42,081 nucleotides of DNA from NCBI GenBank assembly GCA_016794625.1, contig JAEUGY010000001.1, forward strand, positions 1 through 42,081. Reading direction: 5' to 3'. Source of the DNA: Opitutaceae bacterium (GTDB lineage Bacteria > Verrucomicrobiota > Verrucomicrobiia > Opitutales > Opitutaceae). This document shows positions 10,364 to 17,694 of this stretch, piece by piece. Below the pieces are notes generated by a model. It was given only the letters and a program-made list of their open reading frames with translations, was not told the DNA's origin and did not search any database. The position numbers and the translations under genes were made by a program. How positions within the stretch are numbered: position 1 is the first letter of the stretch; each line of letters starts with the position of its first letter.

Positions 10364-11128
10364 CTAGGGCTTCTTCTCGGCTTCCAGTCGTGCCACATAA
10401 GCGGCATAGGACTTTTTCCAATCGTAACCCTTGGCGTCGATGTAGGCCTCGATCTGGACCTTCTGGCGCTTGAAGAGGTTGGCCTTCTCTTTGTTTGTGA
10501 TGGCGTCCATCGCCTGCTCCCGGGCCACCCGGAGTTTCTCGTAGATGAACGTCTTGTCCGCCTCGGTCATGTGCGGGACAATCTGGAGGTAGGCATTGTA
10601 GGTGCGTTTCAGGCCGGGACTGCGCGTCATCACATCTTTCACGGTATCGATCTGGCGGGCCGAGAGTGAGCTCGCGAGGCGGGCGAGAAAGGCGGCGTGC
10701 TCGGGTTGAAACGAGGCATAGACCTGGTCGATCTCGCGGCCAATCGCGGCGGCCTTCGCTTCGTCCTTGGCCCCGGAGCGCGCTTCCGCCCAACGGGTCC
10801 AAAGTCCAGCCAGTTCCGCATCGTGATCGGCGTGCCATTCCTGCAAGGCCTGGAAGTGGTCGATCAGGACGGAGCGCACCTCGGCCTGCCGATCGGTTTC
10901 CTTCAGGGCCAGTTCCTTGAGGATGGGCGCGACGCGCTTTTCCAAGGTGGCCGCGTCGAGCCGGCGCGGGGTGGGGGCGGGAGCGACGGAAGCCCGGGAG
11001 GCGACGGGCGCCGGGTCGGCCGCGGAGACCCCGTTTCCGCAAGCCAGGGCCCACCCGAAGCAGACGAGCCAAAGGCCTGGCGCCCATCGAGGGGAGCAGC
11101 GCCGACGAAAGCGGGGCGTGAAGAACAT
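10364..11128 (-). CDS. Secreted DUF3826 family protein
   Basis: A 254-residue protein with a long arginine-rich signal sequence (MFFTPRFRRRCSPRW, then a hydrophobic core LWLVCFGWALACG). The mature part is mostly helical and matches my memory of DUF3826 proteins of Bacteroidetes and Verrucomicrobia: LKETDRQAEVRSVLIDHFQ, a variable middle, then IYEKLRVAREQAMDAITNKE and YDWKKSYAAYVARL. DUF3826 proteins often occur in polysaccharide-use loci, but their role is not known. The first ATG is 11128; a TTG 42 bases upstream is possible. The downstream ABC genes start directly after it, so it is probably the first gene of that operon. Confidence 0.8.
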   Translation of the reverse strand: MFFTPRFRRRCSPRWAPGLWLVCFGWALACGNGVSAADPAPVASRASVAPAPTPRRLDAATLEKRVAPILKELALKETDRQAEVRSVLIDHFQALQEWHADHDAELAGLWTRWAEARSGAKDEAKAAAIGREIDQVYASFQPEHAAFLARLASSLSARQIDTVKDVMTRSPGLKRTYNAYLQIVPHMTEADKTFIYEKLRVAREQAMDAITNKEKANLFKRQKVQIEAYIDAKGYDWKKSYAAYVARLEAEKKP

Positions 11129-11363
11129 GCCTCCACCGTGGATTTGCGACGAGTGCAACTCAACTGACAAGTGGCGGCGGCCGGGCTTCGAGGGATCGGA
11201 AAAAGGGTCGGACCGTCCGGTCGCCGCGCAACCTCTAGGGGTTCTCAGGGCCTCTTCCCTAGGAAAAGACCCGGTTTGGGCACGGTCAAGTCGCGCTCCG
11301 TCGTGTCGAACACAGAAGAGATTCGGTGATTTTGTCTCCCTTGACCGCGACCGCCCCCCTTCC

Positions 11364-11579
11364 GTGAATGCCCTCGACCCCGTGGTAGAAAAGCAGATGC
11401 CGGTGATTCAGAAGATCATCGACGACGAAACCTGGCTCGAAGGGGAACGTCGCGGTTGTTTCGTTCGCAAGTCGGACCCGGTGGTGGTCAATAATGTGTG
11501 TTCTGTTATCATGCGGGTTGGCAGAGAGTTGCGTCAGACGTTTTCCAGCCCGAATTCCGAGCGCGAACCGTGCATGTAA
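11364..11579 (+). CDS. Conserved small hypothetical protein, GTG start
   Basis: A 71-residue protein starting at GTG with NALDPVVEKQMPVIQKIIDD, followed by ETWLEGERRGCFVRKSDPVV and VNNVCSVIMRVGRELR. The segment resembles small cytosolic helical proteins in other Gram-negative bacteria that share an ETWxEGERRG ... DPxVxxxVCxxxxxxGxxLR pattern. That similarity is from memory. No membrane segment or signal peptide is seen. An open frame continues upstream, but that part is antisense to the DUF3826 gene, so the GTG is preferred. It lies 104 bases before feoA and may or may not be co-transcribed; the Fur-box-like site is between them. Confidence 0.6.
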   Translation: MNALDPVVEKQMPVIQKIIDDETWLEGERRGCFVRKSDPVVVNNVCSVIMRVGRELRQTFSSPNSEREPCM

Positions 11580-11637
11580 GGCCGCGCCGGTGGGAAGGAG
11601 AGGCGACGAAAAGTGGCGCTCTCCACGGAGGAAGGGT

Positions 11638-11658
11638 TGACACTGATACTCAGTCTCA
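11638..11658 (+). promoter_or_regulatory. Fur-box-like operator of the feo operon
   Basis: Imperfect palindrome TGAcACTGA - TAC - TCAGTcTCA: nine-base arms with one mismatch around a three-base centre. It closely matches the classic Fur recognition layout (TGA/TCA outer and inner half-sites). It lies 25 bases before the feoA start, and a TTGACA hexamer at 11637-11642 overlaps its left arm, so binding would block the promoter. This implies iron-dependent repression of feo, as in other bacteria. Confidence 0.8.
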
Positions 11659-11683
11659 TCACCTTCGCCCTGCCGTCGTCCCC

Positions 11684-11950
11684 ATGTCCACGCCTCCCCC
11701 CTCCCACTGGCAACCCGAACGTGTGCCCCTCTGTCAGCTTCCTGCGGGCACGAGCGGGCGGGTGTACGAGCTGACGGGCGAGGGCCAGTTCAAGCAGCGT
11801 ATCCGGGAGCTGGGGTTTGGAGAGTCGGCGGTGGTGACCAAAGTGTCGGGCCAGTCGCCCGTGATCTGCCGGATCAACGGCACGCGGATTGCGCTCAGCC
11901 ATGGGGCGGCGAGCCAGATCCTGGTTGAGCGCTTTGGCGCGATGACCTGA
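11684..11950 (+). CDS. feoA: FeoA family protein (first copy)
   Basis: An 88-residue SH3-like FeoA domain protein: VPLCQLPAGTSGRVYELTG, then RIRELGFGESAVVTKV and ICRINGTRIALSHGAASQIL. FeoA acts in the cytosol together with FeoB in Fe(II) import. The ATG at 11684 follows a C-rich leader without Shine-Dalgarno and gives a short N-terminal extension (MSTPPPSHWQPE). It leads the feo operon and is followed by a second feoA after nine bases. It lies just behind the Fur-box-like palindrome. Confidence 0.92.
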   Translation: MSTPPPSHWQPERVPLCQLPAGTSGRVYELTGEGQFKQRIRELGFGESAVVTKVSGQSPVICRINGTRIALSHGAASQILVERFGAMT

Positions 11951-11959
11951 CCCTCGCGC

Positions 11960-12202
11960 ATGGCCGCGACGATTCCGCTTTCCGCCCTGCCGGTGGGCCG
12001 CACCGCAGTGCTGCGTTCGTATCCAACCGCCGGAGCTGCCTTCCTGCGGTTCCGGGAGATGGGTCTGCTGCCCGGCACGACGGTCACGCTGGTCCGCACG
12101 GCGCCCCTGGGTGATCCGCTGGAGATCCAGGTGCGCGGGTACCGGCTGACCTTGCGACGGTCCGAAGCCGAGGCGATCGTCGTCGAGCCGGCAGCGTCCT
12201 GA
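11960..12202 (+). CDS. feoA: FeoA family protein (second copy)
   Basis: An 80-residue FeoA-domain protein: IPLSALPVGRTAVLRSYPTA, then FLRFREMGLLPGTTVTLVRT and PLEIQVRGYRLTLRRSEAEA. The RxxEMGLxPG and the closing strand pattern are typical. It is diverged from the first copy, so this is not a recent duplication; the two may form a heteromeric FeoA pair. The ATG at 11960 follows the first feoA by nine bases, and feoB starts 22 bases after its stop. Confidence 0.93.
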   Translation: MAATIPLSALPVGRTAVLRSYPTAGAAFLRFREMGLLPGTTVTLVRTAPLGDPLEIQVRGYRLTLRRSEAEAIVVEPAAS

Positions 12203-12224
12203 CCCGGACGGGCGGATTTCCGAC

Positions 12225-14360
12225 ATGACTTCACCTGTGCTTCCCTTTCCTGCGCCCGCGCCCGCGGCGTCCGGCCGCACCCCGGTCTATGCGCTGGTGG
12301 GCAATCCGAACTGCGGCAAATCCACGCTCTTCAATGCCCTGACCGGTTTGAAACAGAAGGTGGGCAATTACCCGGGCGTGACCGTTGAAAAGAAGATCGG
12401 CACGGTTTACTCCCAGCATGGCCAGCCCATGCAGGTCATCGATCTGCCGGGTGCCTATTCGCTCGCCGCCCGCTCGCCGGACGAGGCGGTGACGCGTGAC
12501 GTGCTGCTCGGGCGCCGGTCCGACACGGCCCAGCCGGATCGCATCCTGTGCATTGTCGATGCGACGAACCTGGAGCGGAATCTTTACCTCGTGCATCAGA
12601 TCCTGGACCTGGGCCGGCCGGTGATTCTGGTGCTGAACATGATGGACCTCGCGACGCAGGCCGGATTGCAGATCCGGGTGGCGAAGCTGGAAAAGGAGCT
12701 CGGCATCCCGGTCATCCCCTGCGAGGCGGCGCACGGCCGGGGACTGATCGAGTTGAAGGTGGCGATGAGCCGCCCCGACCTTCCCTTGCCCCGTCACCGG
12801 TGGGACATCCCGTCGCCGATCGCCCCGGCGGTTTCGGAACTGCAGGCCTCGTTGGTGGAGAACGACCGCAAGGCCCCGCTCAGCGCGCGGGCCGAGGCGC
12901 TCCTGCTGCTGACGGATCAGGACACCATCCGCGTGGCCGGTTCGACGCCGTTGAGCGGCCGCACCGCCGAGATTCTTCGCTCCTGGCAGAAGCGGTGGGA
13001 GGGCGAAGGCACCGATTGGGCGGCCACGCTCGTCAGCTCCCGCTACGACGCCATCACGCGGCTGTGCGCGGACCTGGTGGAGCGCGACGACCGCCCGTCG
13101 AACGCGAGTTCGACCAGTGATCGTATCGATGGCGTGGTGACCCACCCGATGTGGGGCTGGCTCGTGCTCGGCGGCATCATGGCGCTGCTCTTCCTCAGCA
13201 TCTTCACCCTGGCCGAGTATCCGATGAACTGGATCGATGGCCACATCGCGAGCCTGGCGGACCTGGTGAAGGAGTCGATGTCACCCGGAGACTTGCGCGA
13301 CCTGATCACGGACGGCGCGATCGGCGGCGTCGGGGGCGTGCTCGTGTTTCTGCCACAGATCCTGATCCTGTTTTTCTTCATCGGACTGCTCGAAAGCACC
13401 GGTTACATGGCGCGGGCGGCGTTCATCATGGACCGGCTGATGAGCCGGGTGGGATTGAACGGCAAGAGTTTCATCCCCCTGCTCAGTTCTTACGCCTGTG
13501 CCATTCCCGGCATCATGGCCACCCGCACGATCGAGGACTCGAAGGACCGGCTTGTCACCATCCTCGTCGCCCCCCTGATGAGCTGCTCGGCGCGCCTGCC
13601 GGTGTATCTGCTGATGATCGCGGCGATTGTGCCCGGCGACCAGGTGCCGATCCTGACGAAAGTGGGCCTCATGCTCCTCATGTATGCGCTCGGCACGTTC
13701 GGCGCGTTCGGATTTGCGTGGCTGTTCAAACGCACGCTGCTGAAGGGGGTGCCCCCTCTGATGATCATGGAACTGCCGCCGTACCGGCTGCCGCGGTTGC
13801 GCGACGTGGTCCTGCAGATGGTCGAGCGCGGTGGACTGTTTTTGCGTCGCGCCGGCACCATCATCCTCGGCATCTCCATTGTTCTCTGGTTTCTCTCGAC
13901 CTATCCGAAGGCTCCGGAGGGAGCCTCGTCCCAGGAGCAGATGGCGCACAGCTTTGCCGGAAAAGCGGGCCGGATCCTTGAACCGGCGATCAAGCCGCTC
14001 GGCTTCGACTGGCAGATCGGCATTGGCATCATCGCCTCCTTTGCGGCGCGCGAGGTCTTTGTGTCCACCATGGGGGTGGTCTTCAATGCCCAGAGCGAGG
14101 ACGACGAGGACACGGCGCCCCTGCGTCAGGCGCTGGCCGCCGCCAAGTGGCCCGATGGGTCGCGCTTGTTCACTCCGCTCACGTGCCTTTCCCTCATGGT
14201 GTTCTACGTTTTCGCCATGCAGTGCATCAGCACGATTGCGATTGTGCGTCGCGAAACGAACTCCTGGCGCTGGCCCTTGTTCCAGCTCGCCTATATGACG
14301 GGCACGGCGTGGTTGCTCAGCCTCGTGGTCTTCCAAGGTGGCCGGTTGCTTGGTTTCTAG
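12225..14360 (+). CDS. feoB: Ferrous iron transporter FeoB
   Basis: A 711-residue inner membrane Fe(II) transporter. The N-terminal G domain shows G1 GNPNCGKST at residues 26-34, G3 DLPGAYS at 73-79 and G4 NMMD at 138-141. A helical domain follows, and the membrane part begins near residue 305 with two Gate motifs, including SSYACAIPGIMATRTI, a conserved Cys-containing segment, and APLMSCSARLPVY. Length is somewhat below E. coli FeoB (773) because the C-terminal cytosolic tail is absent. Operon position after two feoA genes and before the Cys-rich partner is classic. Confidence 0.97.
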   Translation: MTSPVLPFPAPAPAASGRTPVYALVGNPNCGKSTLFNALTGLKQKVGNYPGVTVEKKIGTVYSQHGQPMQVIDLPGAYSLAARSPDEAVTRDVLLGRRSDTAQPDRILCIVDATNLERNLYLVHQILDLGRPVILVLNMMDLATQAGLQIRVAKLEKELGIPVIPCEAAHGRGLIELKVAMSRPDLPLPRHRWDIPSPIAPAVSELQASLVENDRKAPLSARAEALLLLTDQDTIRVAGSTPLSGRTAEILRSWQKRWEGEGTDWAATLVSSRYDAITRLCADLVERDDRPSNASSTSDRIDGVVTHPMWGWLVLGGIMALLFLSIFTLAEYPMNWIDGHIASLADLVKESMSPGDLRDLITDGAIGGVGGVLVFLPQILILFFFIGLLESTGYMARAAFIMDRLMSRVGLNGKSFIPLLSSYACAIPGIMATRTIEDSKDRLVTILVAPLMSCSARLPVYLLMIAAIVPGDQVPILTKVGLMLLMYALGTFGAFGFAWLFKRTLLKGVPPLMIMELPPYRLPRLRDVVLQMVERGGLFLRRAGTIILGISIVLWFLSTYPKAPEGASSQEQMAHSFAGKAGRILEPAIKPLGFDWQIGIGIIASFAAREVFVSTMGVVFNAQSEDDEDTAPLRQALAAAKWPDGSRLFTPLTCLSLMVFYVFAMQCISTIAIVRRETNSWRWPLFQLAYMTGTAWLLSLVVFQGGRLLGF

Positions 14361-14385
14361 AACCGGGGTAACGTCGGTTTCCGCC

Positions 14386-14598
14386 ATGTTCAGCCTTCTC
14401 TCCCCGCTTTTCCTTTCGGCCGCCACCGCTCGCGAATCCTGGCAAACCCCGGTCGCGCTGGGTGTGGTCGCGGGCGCCGTCCTCTGGCTCGTCTGGCGCA
14501 CCTGGTTCGCCCGCAAGCCCACCGGCTGCGGCGGGGGCGCGTGCGCTGCGATCAGCCCGGAAGTCAAGCGGCTGAAAGCGCGGTTGGCGCAGAAGTAG
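14386..14598 (+). CDS. FeoB-associated Cys-rich membrane protein
   Basis: A 70-residue protein with one membrane span (VALGVVAGAVLWLVWRTWF) followed by a short cytosolic tail with a GCGGGAC motif and a basic end. It fits the family called FeoB-associated Cys-rich membrane protein, which occupies the feoC position in many Gram-negative bacteria. The two cysteines may bind iron or a metal centre, which is inference. The first ATG after feoB in frame that leaves only a 25-base gap is 14386; an earlier start would overlap feoB. Confidence 0.8.
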   Translation: MFSLLSPLFLSAATARESWQTPVALGVVAGAVLWLVWRTWFARKPTGCGGGACAAISPEVKRLKARLAQK

Positions 14599-15018
14599 AT
14601 CCGACGGATCGGCCGGATCCGTGGAATAACCTACATTCCGGAATCGAGTAGAATCGATCCCTGTCGAGCATTCGCCTGGATACCATTTTTCCACATCGGG
14701 CGCTCGTGGCGCAGTCGGATCTTGTAGGCGCTCAATTCGCGTCGTTCGCGCAACATCTGCCGAGAAGTCTCCTGCTTGATCTGGAGCAACGCCGTTAGGG
14801 AATGAAGCGCTGTCAATCGCCCTCCTTCGAGGCCGCCGTCCGCTCCCGGTCGGCGCAACGGAGACCTGAACCCGAACTACCTGGGCAACTGGTTACGCAA
14901 GGCGATCGACCGCGCGCAGCTCGGCCAAACCGGCAGCTGCCGTACCCGTTAAAGCCTTCTCGGACAAGGAGCTACTCCAAGACTTGCCGCCCGAGCGGAA
15001 ACTAGCAGAGTGAATGCC
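14599..15018. other. Gene-poor scar between feo operon and toxin-antitoxin pair
   Basis: This 420-base stretch has no intact gene that I can support. Its right half holds a tyrosine recombinase fragment (14842-14952). The final 57 bases before the antitoxin also read as a plausible protein tail in another frame (AFSDKELLQDLPPERKLAE), which may be a second broken gene. The left part, 14599-14841, has one open minus-strand frame without a recognisable family. The region looks like debris of an integration event. Confidence 0.6.
14842..14952 (+). pseudogene. Tyrosine recombinase (XerC/D-like) fragment
   Basis: A 36-codon run ending in TAA reads as NGDLNPNYLGNWLRKAIDRA, then QLGQTGSCRTR. It matches the segment just ahead of the catalytic HxxR motif of XerC/D and integron-type recombinases, where the pattern is LxPxxLGxxxxKxIxxAxLGxxGSCHxFRH. 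Here the frame ends one codon pair after GSC, so the catalytic His, Arg and Tyr are lost, and no N-terminal part is seen upstream. It is a relic and cannot be active. It lies next to an intact toxin-antitoxin pair, so both may descend from one acquired element. Confidence 0.6.
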
Positions 15019-15231
15019 ATGAGCACCGTGACCGAAGTCGAAGCCGCCCTCGAGAGGTTTAGCCCTGAGCAAATGCGGGAAGTCTCCGACTGGATTGCTG
15101 CGCGGTTGTCGCCCGCCGAGACCCCGGAAATGCTCGCGGCCATCGACGCAGGACTGCAATCCCTTCAGACCGAGCCCAAGCTGTCGGCCGAGGAAGTACG
15201 CCGCAATATCCGGGCATGGACTACCACGTAA
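15019..15231 (+). CDS. Antitoxin of RelE/ParE-type module
   Basis: A 70-residue protein beginning MSTVTEVEAALERFSPEQ, helical and acidic, with a C-terminal part (KLSAEEVRRNIRAWTTT) that would pack on the toxin. No DNA-binding motif can be named with certainty. It overlaps the toxin gene by 16 bases, the order being antitoxin first, as in most type II modules. A GTG nine bases upstream (VNAMSTVTEV) is an alternative start. It should neutralise the toxin and may repress the module. Confidence 0.75.
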   Translation: MSTVTEVEAALERFSPEQMREVSDWIAARLSPAETPEMLAAIDAGLQSLQTEPKLSAEEVRRNIRAWTTT

Positions 15232-15518
15232 GCTTTTCCGCGCAGTCCAATCGTGACCTTGGCCAAGTGGTGAGTTTTTTGGCCCGCAAAAACCCGGCTG
15301 CCGCCCAACGACTAGGTGACGCGATTGTGGACCGTGTCCTGGCTTTGGGCGCGATGCCGCACCTTGGCCCACCGGTTCGTGACCGTCCGAACATCAGGCG
15401 CGTCATCCAACGCCCTTGGTTTTTGATCTATTACCGCGTGGATGACTCTGCTCGGACGATTGAAGTCACCCGCATCTGGGACACCCGCCAAAATCCGGCT
15501 GGCTTTCGGCTGCACTGA
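15216..15518 (+). CDS. RelE/ParE superfamily toxin
   Basis: A 100-residue protein with the RelE/ParE fold pattern: VSFSAQSNRDLGQVVSFLAR (alpha1), a helix with NPAAAQRLGDAIVDRVLALG, then FLIYYRVDDSARTIEVTRIWDTRQNP, the paired beta strands and C-terminal end. The Arg/Tyr-rich strands suit either mRNA cleavage (RelE) or gyrase inhibition (ParE), and the target cannot be told from sequence alone. The gene is intact, with the antitoxin overlapping at its start. It lies beside the integrase relic. Confidence 0.85.
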   Translation: MDYHVSFSAQSNRDLGQVVSFLARKNPAAAQRLGDAIVDRVLALGAMPHLGPPVRDRPNIRRVIQRPWFLIYYRVDDSARTIEVTRIWDTRQNPAGFRLH

Positions 15519-15603
15519 AAAGCTCCTTCGTTTAGCCGCCAAATCCGCCAAGTTGAACACGTGGCGGCAAGCTGCCTTCCAGACCAATCCACGCGCCCGG
15601 CAA

Positions 15604-15642
15604 GGCGCCCCGCGGCGCCGAAAACCCCGTCTGGGATTTTTT
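15604..15642 (+). terminator. Possible terminator behind the toxin gene
   Basis: A GGCGCC-CCGC-GGCGCC hairpin (15604-15619) is followed by AAA-a-CCC, loop CGTCT, GGG-a-TTT and a T run to 15642. The second hairpin pairs imperfectly. It is placed 85 bases after the toxin stop codon and could end that transcript. The converging glcF gene ends at 15770, so nothing else in this 251-base gap needs explaining. Confidence 0.35.
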
Positions 15643-15769
15643 CCGTCGCTGGCAAGCCCGCGCTCGGAAAACCAGCCGCAAGTCGCTCGGATCGCGAGGT
15701 TGCGTGGCCTTCCTGGACAGCATTATAGGCACTGCGGGACTGACATCCGCACAGCGGGCGGCGTGCGTG

Positions 15770-17179
15770 TCAACTCGGTCGGCCCGCCGCTTCCGCGGCG
15801 TAGGCCCGAGCCAGCAGCACCACCGGGTGCACCACTACTGGGGGTGTGCTTCCGGGCGCTGCAGCGGCCCGCAGTCCGTTCTCCAACTGCAGGTGACACC
15901 CGGGATTGGCGGTGGCGACCACCGTCGCGCCGGTCGCCTGAACGTGGCCGACCTTGCGGGTCTGCAGCCAGCCGGCGGTCTCGGGCTGGGTGATGTTGTA
16001 GATGCCGGCGCTGCCGCAACACCAGGTGGCTTCGCCGCACTCCCGCAGCTCGGCTCCGGGCAGGGATTTGAGGATCTCGCGCGGCTGCCGGCTGACCTTC
16101 TGACCATGGCAGAGGTGACACGACTCGTGGTACGTCACGGGGAAGGCCGGGGCGCCACCCACCGGCGCGGCGGGCGGACGAAACTTGATTTCCGCCAGCC
16201 ATTCATGAATGTCCCGCAGTTTGCGCGACCACATGGCGGCGCGTTCCGCGTAGGCGGGATCGTCGTGCAGCAGGTGATTGTAGTGACGCAGATGTGACCC
16301 GCAGCCGCCGGCGTTGCTGATGATGGCATCGACCGATCCGGGGTCGATGGCGTCGAGCTGCCGCCGCGCCAGTTCGCGCGCCGATGCGGTGTCGCCATTG
16401 TGGGCGTGGAGGGAACCGCAGCAGGACTGGGTGCGCGGGGTGATGACCTCGCAGCCATTGGCCAGCAGGACGTCGACGGTGGCCCGGTTGACGTCGGAGA
16501 ACACCAGATCCTGCACGCAGCCGGTCAGCAGCGCCACGCGGTGCCGGACCTGTCCGGTGCGCGGCCGTTCCACTGGCGCGATCAGACCGTCGGAGAACCG
16601 AGTCTGGATCCGGGGCGTTTGGGGCTCCAACCCGGCGAGACGGCCGGGCAGCAGCCGGGTCAGCCCGGTGCTGCGGGAGAGAGCCTGCAGGCCGCTGCGC
16701 TGCCAGAGCCAGAGCAGACGACCGATGAACCGCAACAGCCTCGGTCGGGTGAAAATGAGACGCAGCGCGAACCAGCGCACGGACCGCCGCTGGCGCGTGT
16801 CGAGCACCTGCCGGCGTTCCACCTCGGCGCGGGCCGTTTCGAAGAGATTGGCGTAGTCGACCCCGGCCGGACAGGCCGTGGTGCAGGCCAGGCAGCCCAG
16901 GCAGAAGTACATCTCCTCACCGAACGCCCGCGTTACATCGAGTTCGCCGTCCGCGATCGCCCGCATGAGGGAGATGCGACCGCGAGGCGAGTGACGTTCG
17001 CGTCCCGTTTCAACGTACGTCGGGCACGTGGGCAGGCACATGCCGCAGTGCATGCACTGTTGCAGCACGGAGTAGTCGAGCGACTTCAACAGATTGTCGG
17101 ATCCGGCGGGGGCGGAGGGGGAAACGCCCAACGCTGAACGCTGAACGCTTAACTCTGAATGGGGGGAGGCGGAAGACAT
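15770..17179 (-). CDS. glcF: Glycolate oxidase iron-sulfur subunit
   Basis: A 469-residue subunit that passes electrons from the flavoprotein to the membrane quinone pool. Two 4Fe-4S motifs are seen: CMHCGMCLPTCPTY and CLGCLACTTACPAGV. Two CCG domains follow, with QSCCGSLHAHNG and ATWCCGSAGIYN. The recognised core starts near DNLLKSLDYSVLQQ, about residue 28. The N-terminal extension in front of it (SELSVQRSALG) is translated from a copy of the 7-bp intergenic repeat at 17130-17160. The true start may be an internal TTG near the end of this repeat. glcE, needed in E. coli, is absent here. Confidence 0.9.
   Translation of the reverse strand: MSSASPHSELSVQRSALGVSPSAPAGSDNLLKSLDYSVLQQCMHCGMCLPTCPTYVETGRERHSPRGRISLMRAIADGELDVTRAFGEEMYFCLGCLACTTACPAGVDYANLFETARAEVERRQVLDTRQRRSVRWFALRLIFTRPRLLRFIGRLLWLWQRSGLQALSRSTGLTRLLPGRLAGLEPQTPRIQTRFSDGLIAPVERPRTGQVRHRVALLTGCVQDLVFSDVNRATVDVLLANGCEVITPRTQSCCGSLHAHNGDTASARELARRQLDAIDPGSVDAIISNAGGCGSHLRHYNHLLHDDPAYAERAAMWSRKLRDIHEWLAEIKFRPPAAPVGGAPAFPVTYHESCHLCHGQKVSRQPREILKSLPGAELRECGEATWCCGSAGIYNITQPETAGWLQTRKVGHVQATGATVVATANPGCHLQLENGLRAAAAPGSTPPVVVHPVVLLARAYAAEAAGRPS
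17130..17160. repeat. GAACGCT-type repeat array, outer left copy
   Basis: The sequence begins AACGCTGAACGCTGAACG, a 7-base unit (AACGCTG) repeated, then decays. It agrees at 26 of 31 positions with the inverted right array (17664-17694 region). It lies inside the annotated 5' end of glcF and is translated there, which suggests that the repeat spread over the original start region. Confidence 0.8.
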
Positions 17180-17199
17180 GGGAAGAAGGGAGAACGCCG

Positions 17200-17231
17200 A
17201 ACGCTGAACGCTGAATCTTGAAGGCTGAAGT
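17200..17231 (+). repeat. Left 32-bp inverted repeat of the cassette
   Basis: Begins with AACGCTGAACGCTGAA and ends GGCTGAAGT. It matches the reverse complement of 17663-17694 at 28 of 32 positions, including the first 16 and the last 8. It carries 7-base periodicity. A degenerate further unit (GAACGCC) sits just left of it from 17192. Confidence 0.85.
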
Positions 17232-17242
17232 TCGGAAGGCGG

Positions 17243-17623
17243 CTAGGTGCGTGGAGGCGGGCGAGTGGCGCGGGCTGTTCGGATACTGGCTGAGAAGATG
17301 CGGACCAGTTCTTCCGCCTCGCCGATTAGGGGCGTGAGCAGTTCGGGGTCACCCACGAGTTCCGCCCGCTGAATCAATCGGATCCAACGGCGGGTTTCAC
17401 GGAGCTCCTTATGGCAAATGCTGAGTTTGTGGATGAAGTCGTCCCGGGATTCTGCGGCCTCTGCTTCACCGTGATTCGCATACGGTGACGTTGCCGCGCG
17501 CAGGAGCTGTTGGGCGAGGTGCTGCGAGGCCGCAGACTTCTCCATCGCCTTTGTCAGACGTATTACTCGAACCGAAAACTCAAGTAAGCGCTCCTCCAGA
17601 TCATATCGCGACTTCTCGTTCAT
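17243..17623 (-). CDS. Four helix bundle protein (IVP/S23 family)
   Basis: A 126-residue, all-helical protein. DLEERLLEFSVRVIRLTKAM, SQHLAQQLLRAATSPYANHG, EAEAAESRDDFIHKLSICHK and ELRETRRWIRLIQRAEL are the four helices expected of the family named after 23S rRNA intervening-sequence proteins. It is related in fold to Avd, the accessory protein of diversity-generating retroelements. The conserved A(A/S)xSxxANxxEA stretch is visible. Its function is not known; RNA binding has been proposed from positively charged surfaces. It sits between glcD and glcF, which do not need it, inside inverted repeats, and so appears to be an insertion. Confidence 0.88.
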   Translation of the reverse strand: MNEKSRYDLEERLLEFSVRVIRLTKAMEKSAASQHLAQQLLRAATSPYANHGEAEAAESRDDFIHKLSICHKELRETRRWIRLIQRAELVGDPELLTPLIGEAEELVRIFSASIRTARATRPPPRT

Positions 17624-17662
17624 GGCGGTGTGCGGGTTTGAGTCCGGATTCCGTAAATTGAG

Positions 17663-17694
17663 ACTTCAGCGTTCGACGTTCAGCGTTCAGCGTT
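17663..17694 (-). repeat. Right 32-bp inverted repeat of the cassette
   Basis: On the plus strand it reads ACTTCAGCGTTCGACG then TTCAGCGTTCAGCGTT; its reverse complement starts AACGCTGAACGCTGAACG. It pairs with the left array at 28 of 32 positions. The same array reaches the perfect hairpin at 17693-17731. Confidence 0.85.

Larger units (their letters stand above)
17192..17694 (-). mobile_element. Candidate IVP cassette bounded by inverted repeats
   Basis: A roughly 500-base unit: a four-helix-bundle gene (17243-17623) with inverted 32-base arrays on both sides (17200-17231 and 17663-17694, 28 of 32 identical). It splits the glcD and glcF genes. Inverted ends around an IVP-type ORF are the layout of the 23S rRNA intervening sequences, but here the host site is a protein operon. 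Mobility is inference: no target duplication has been verified, and no transposase is encoded, so movement would require a trans-acting enzyme. Confidence 0.5.

Noticed and set aside
11230..11270. Possible hairpin (CTAGGG ... CCCTAG) upstream of the small GTG gene.
   Set aside because: The six-base stem has a long loop and no T tract; insufficient for a terminator or riboswitch.
14631..14858. A 75-codon minus-strand frame beside the integrase scar.
   Set aside because: No recognisable family, no signal, and it lies in degraded sequence. It may be a relic but cannot be supported as a gene.
17130..17233. Repeat arrays as a CRISPR.
   Set aside because: The period is 7 bases with no spacers and imperfect units; no cas genes are present.
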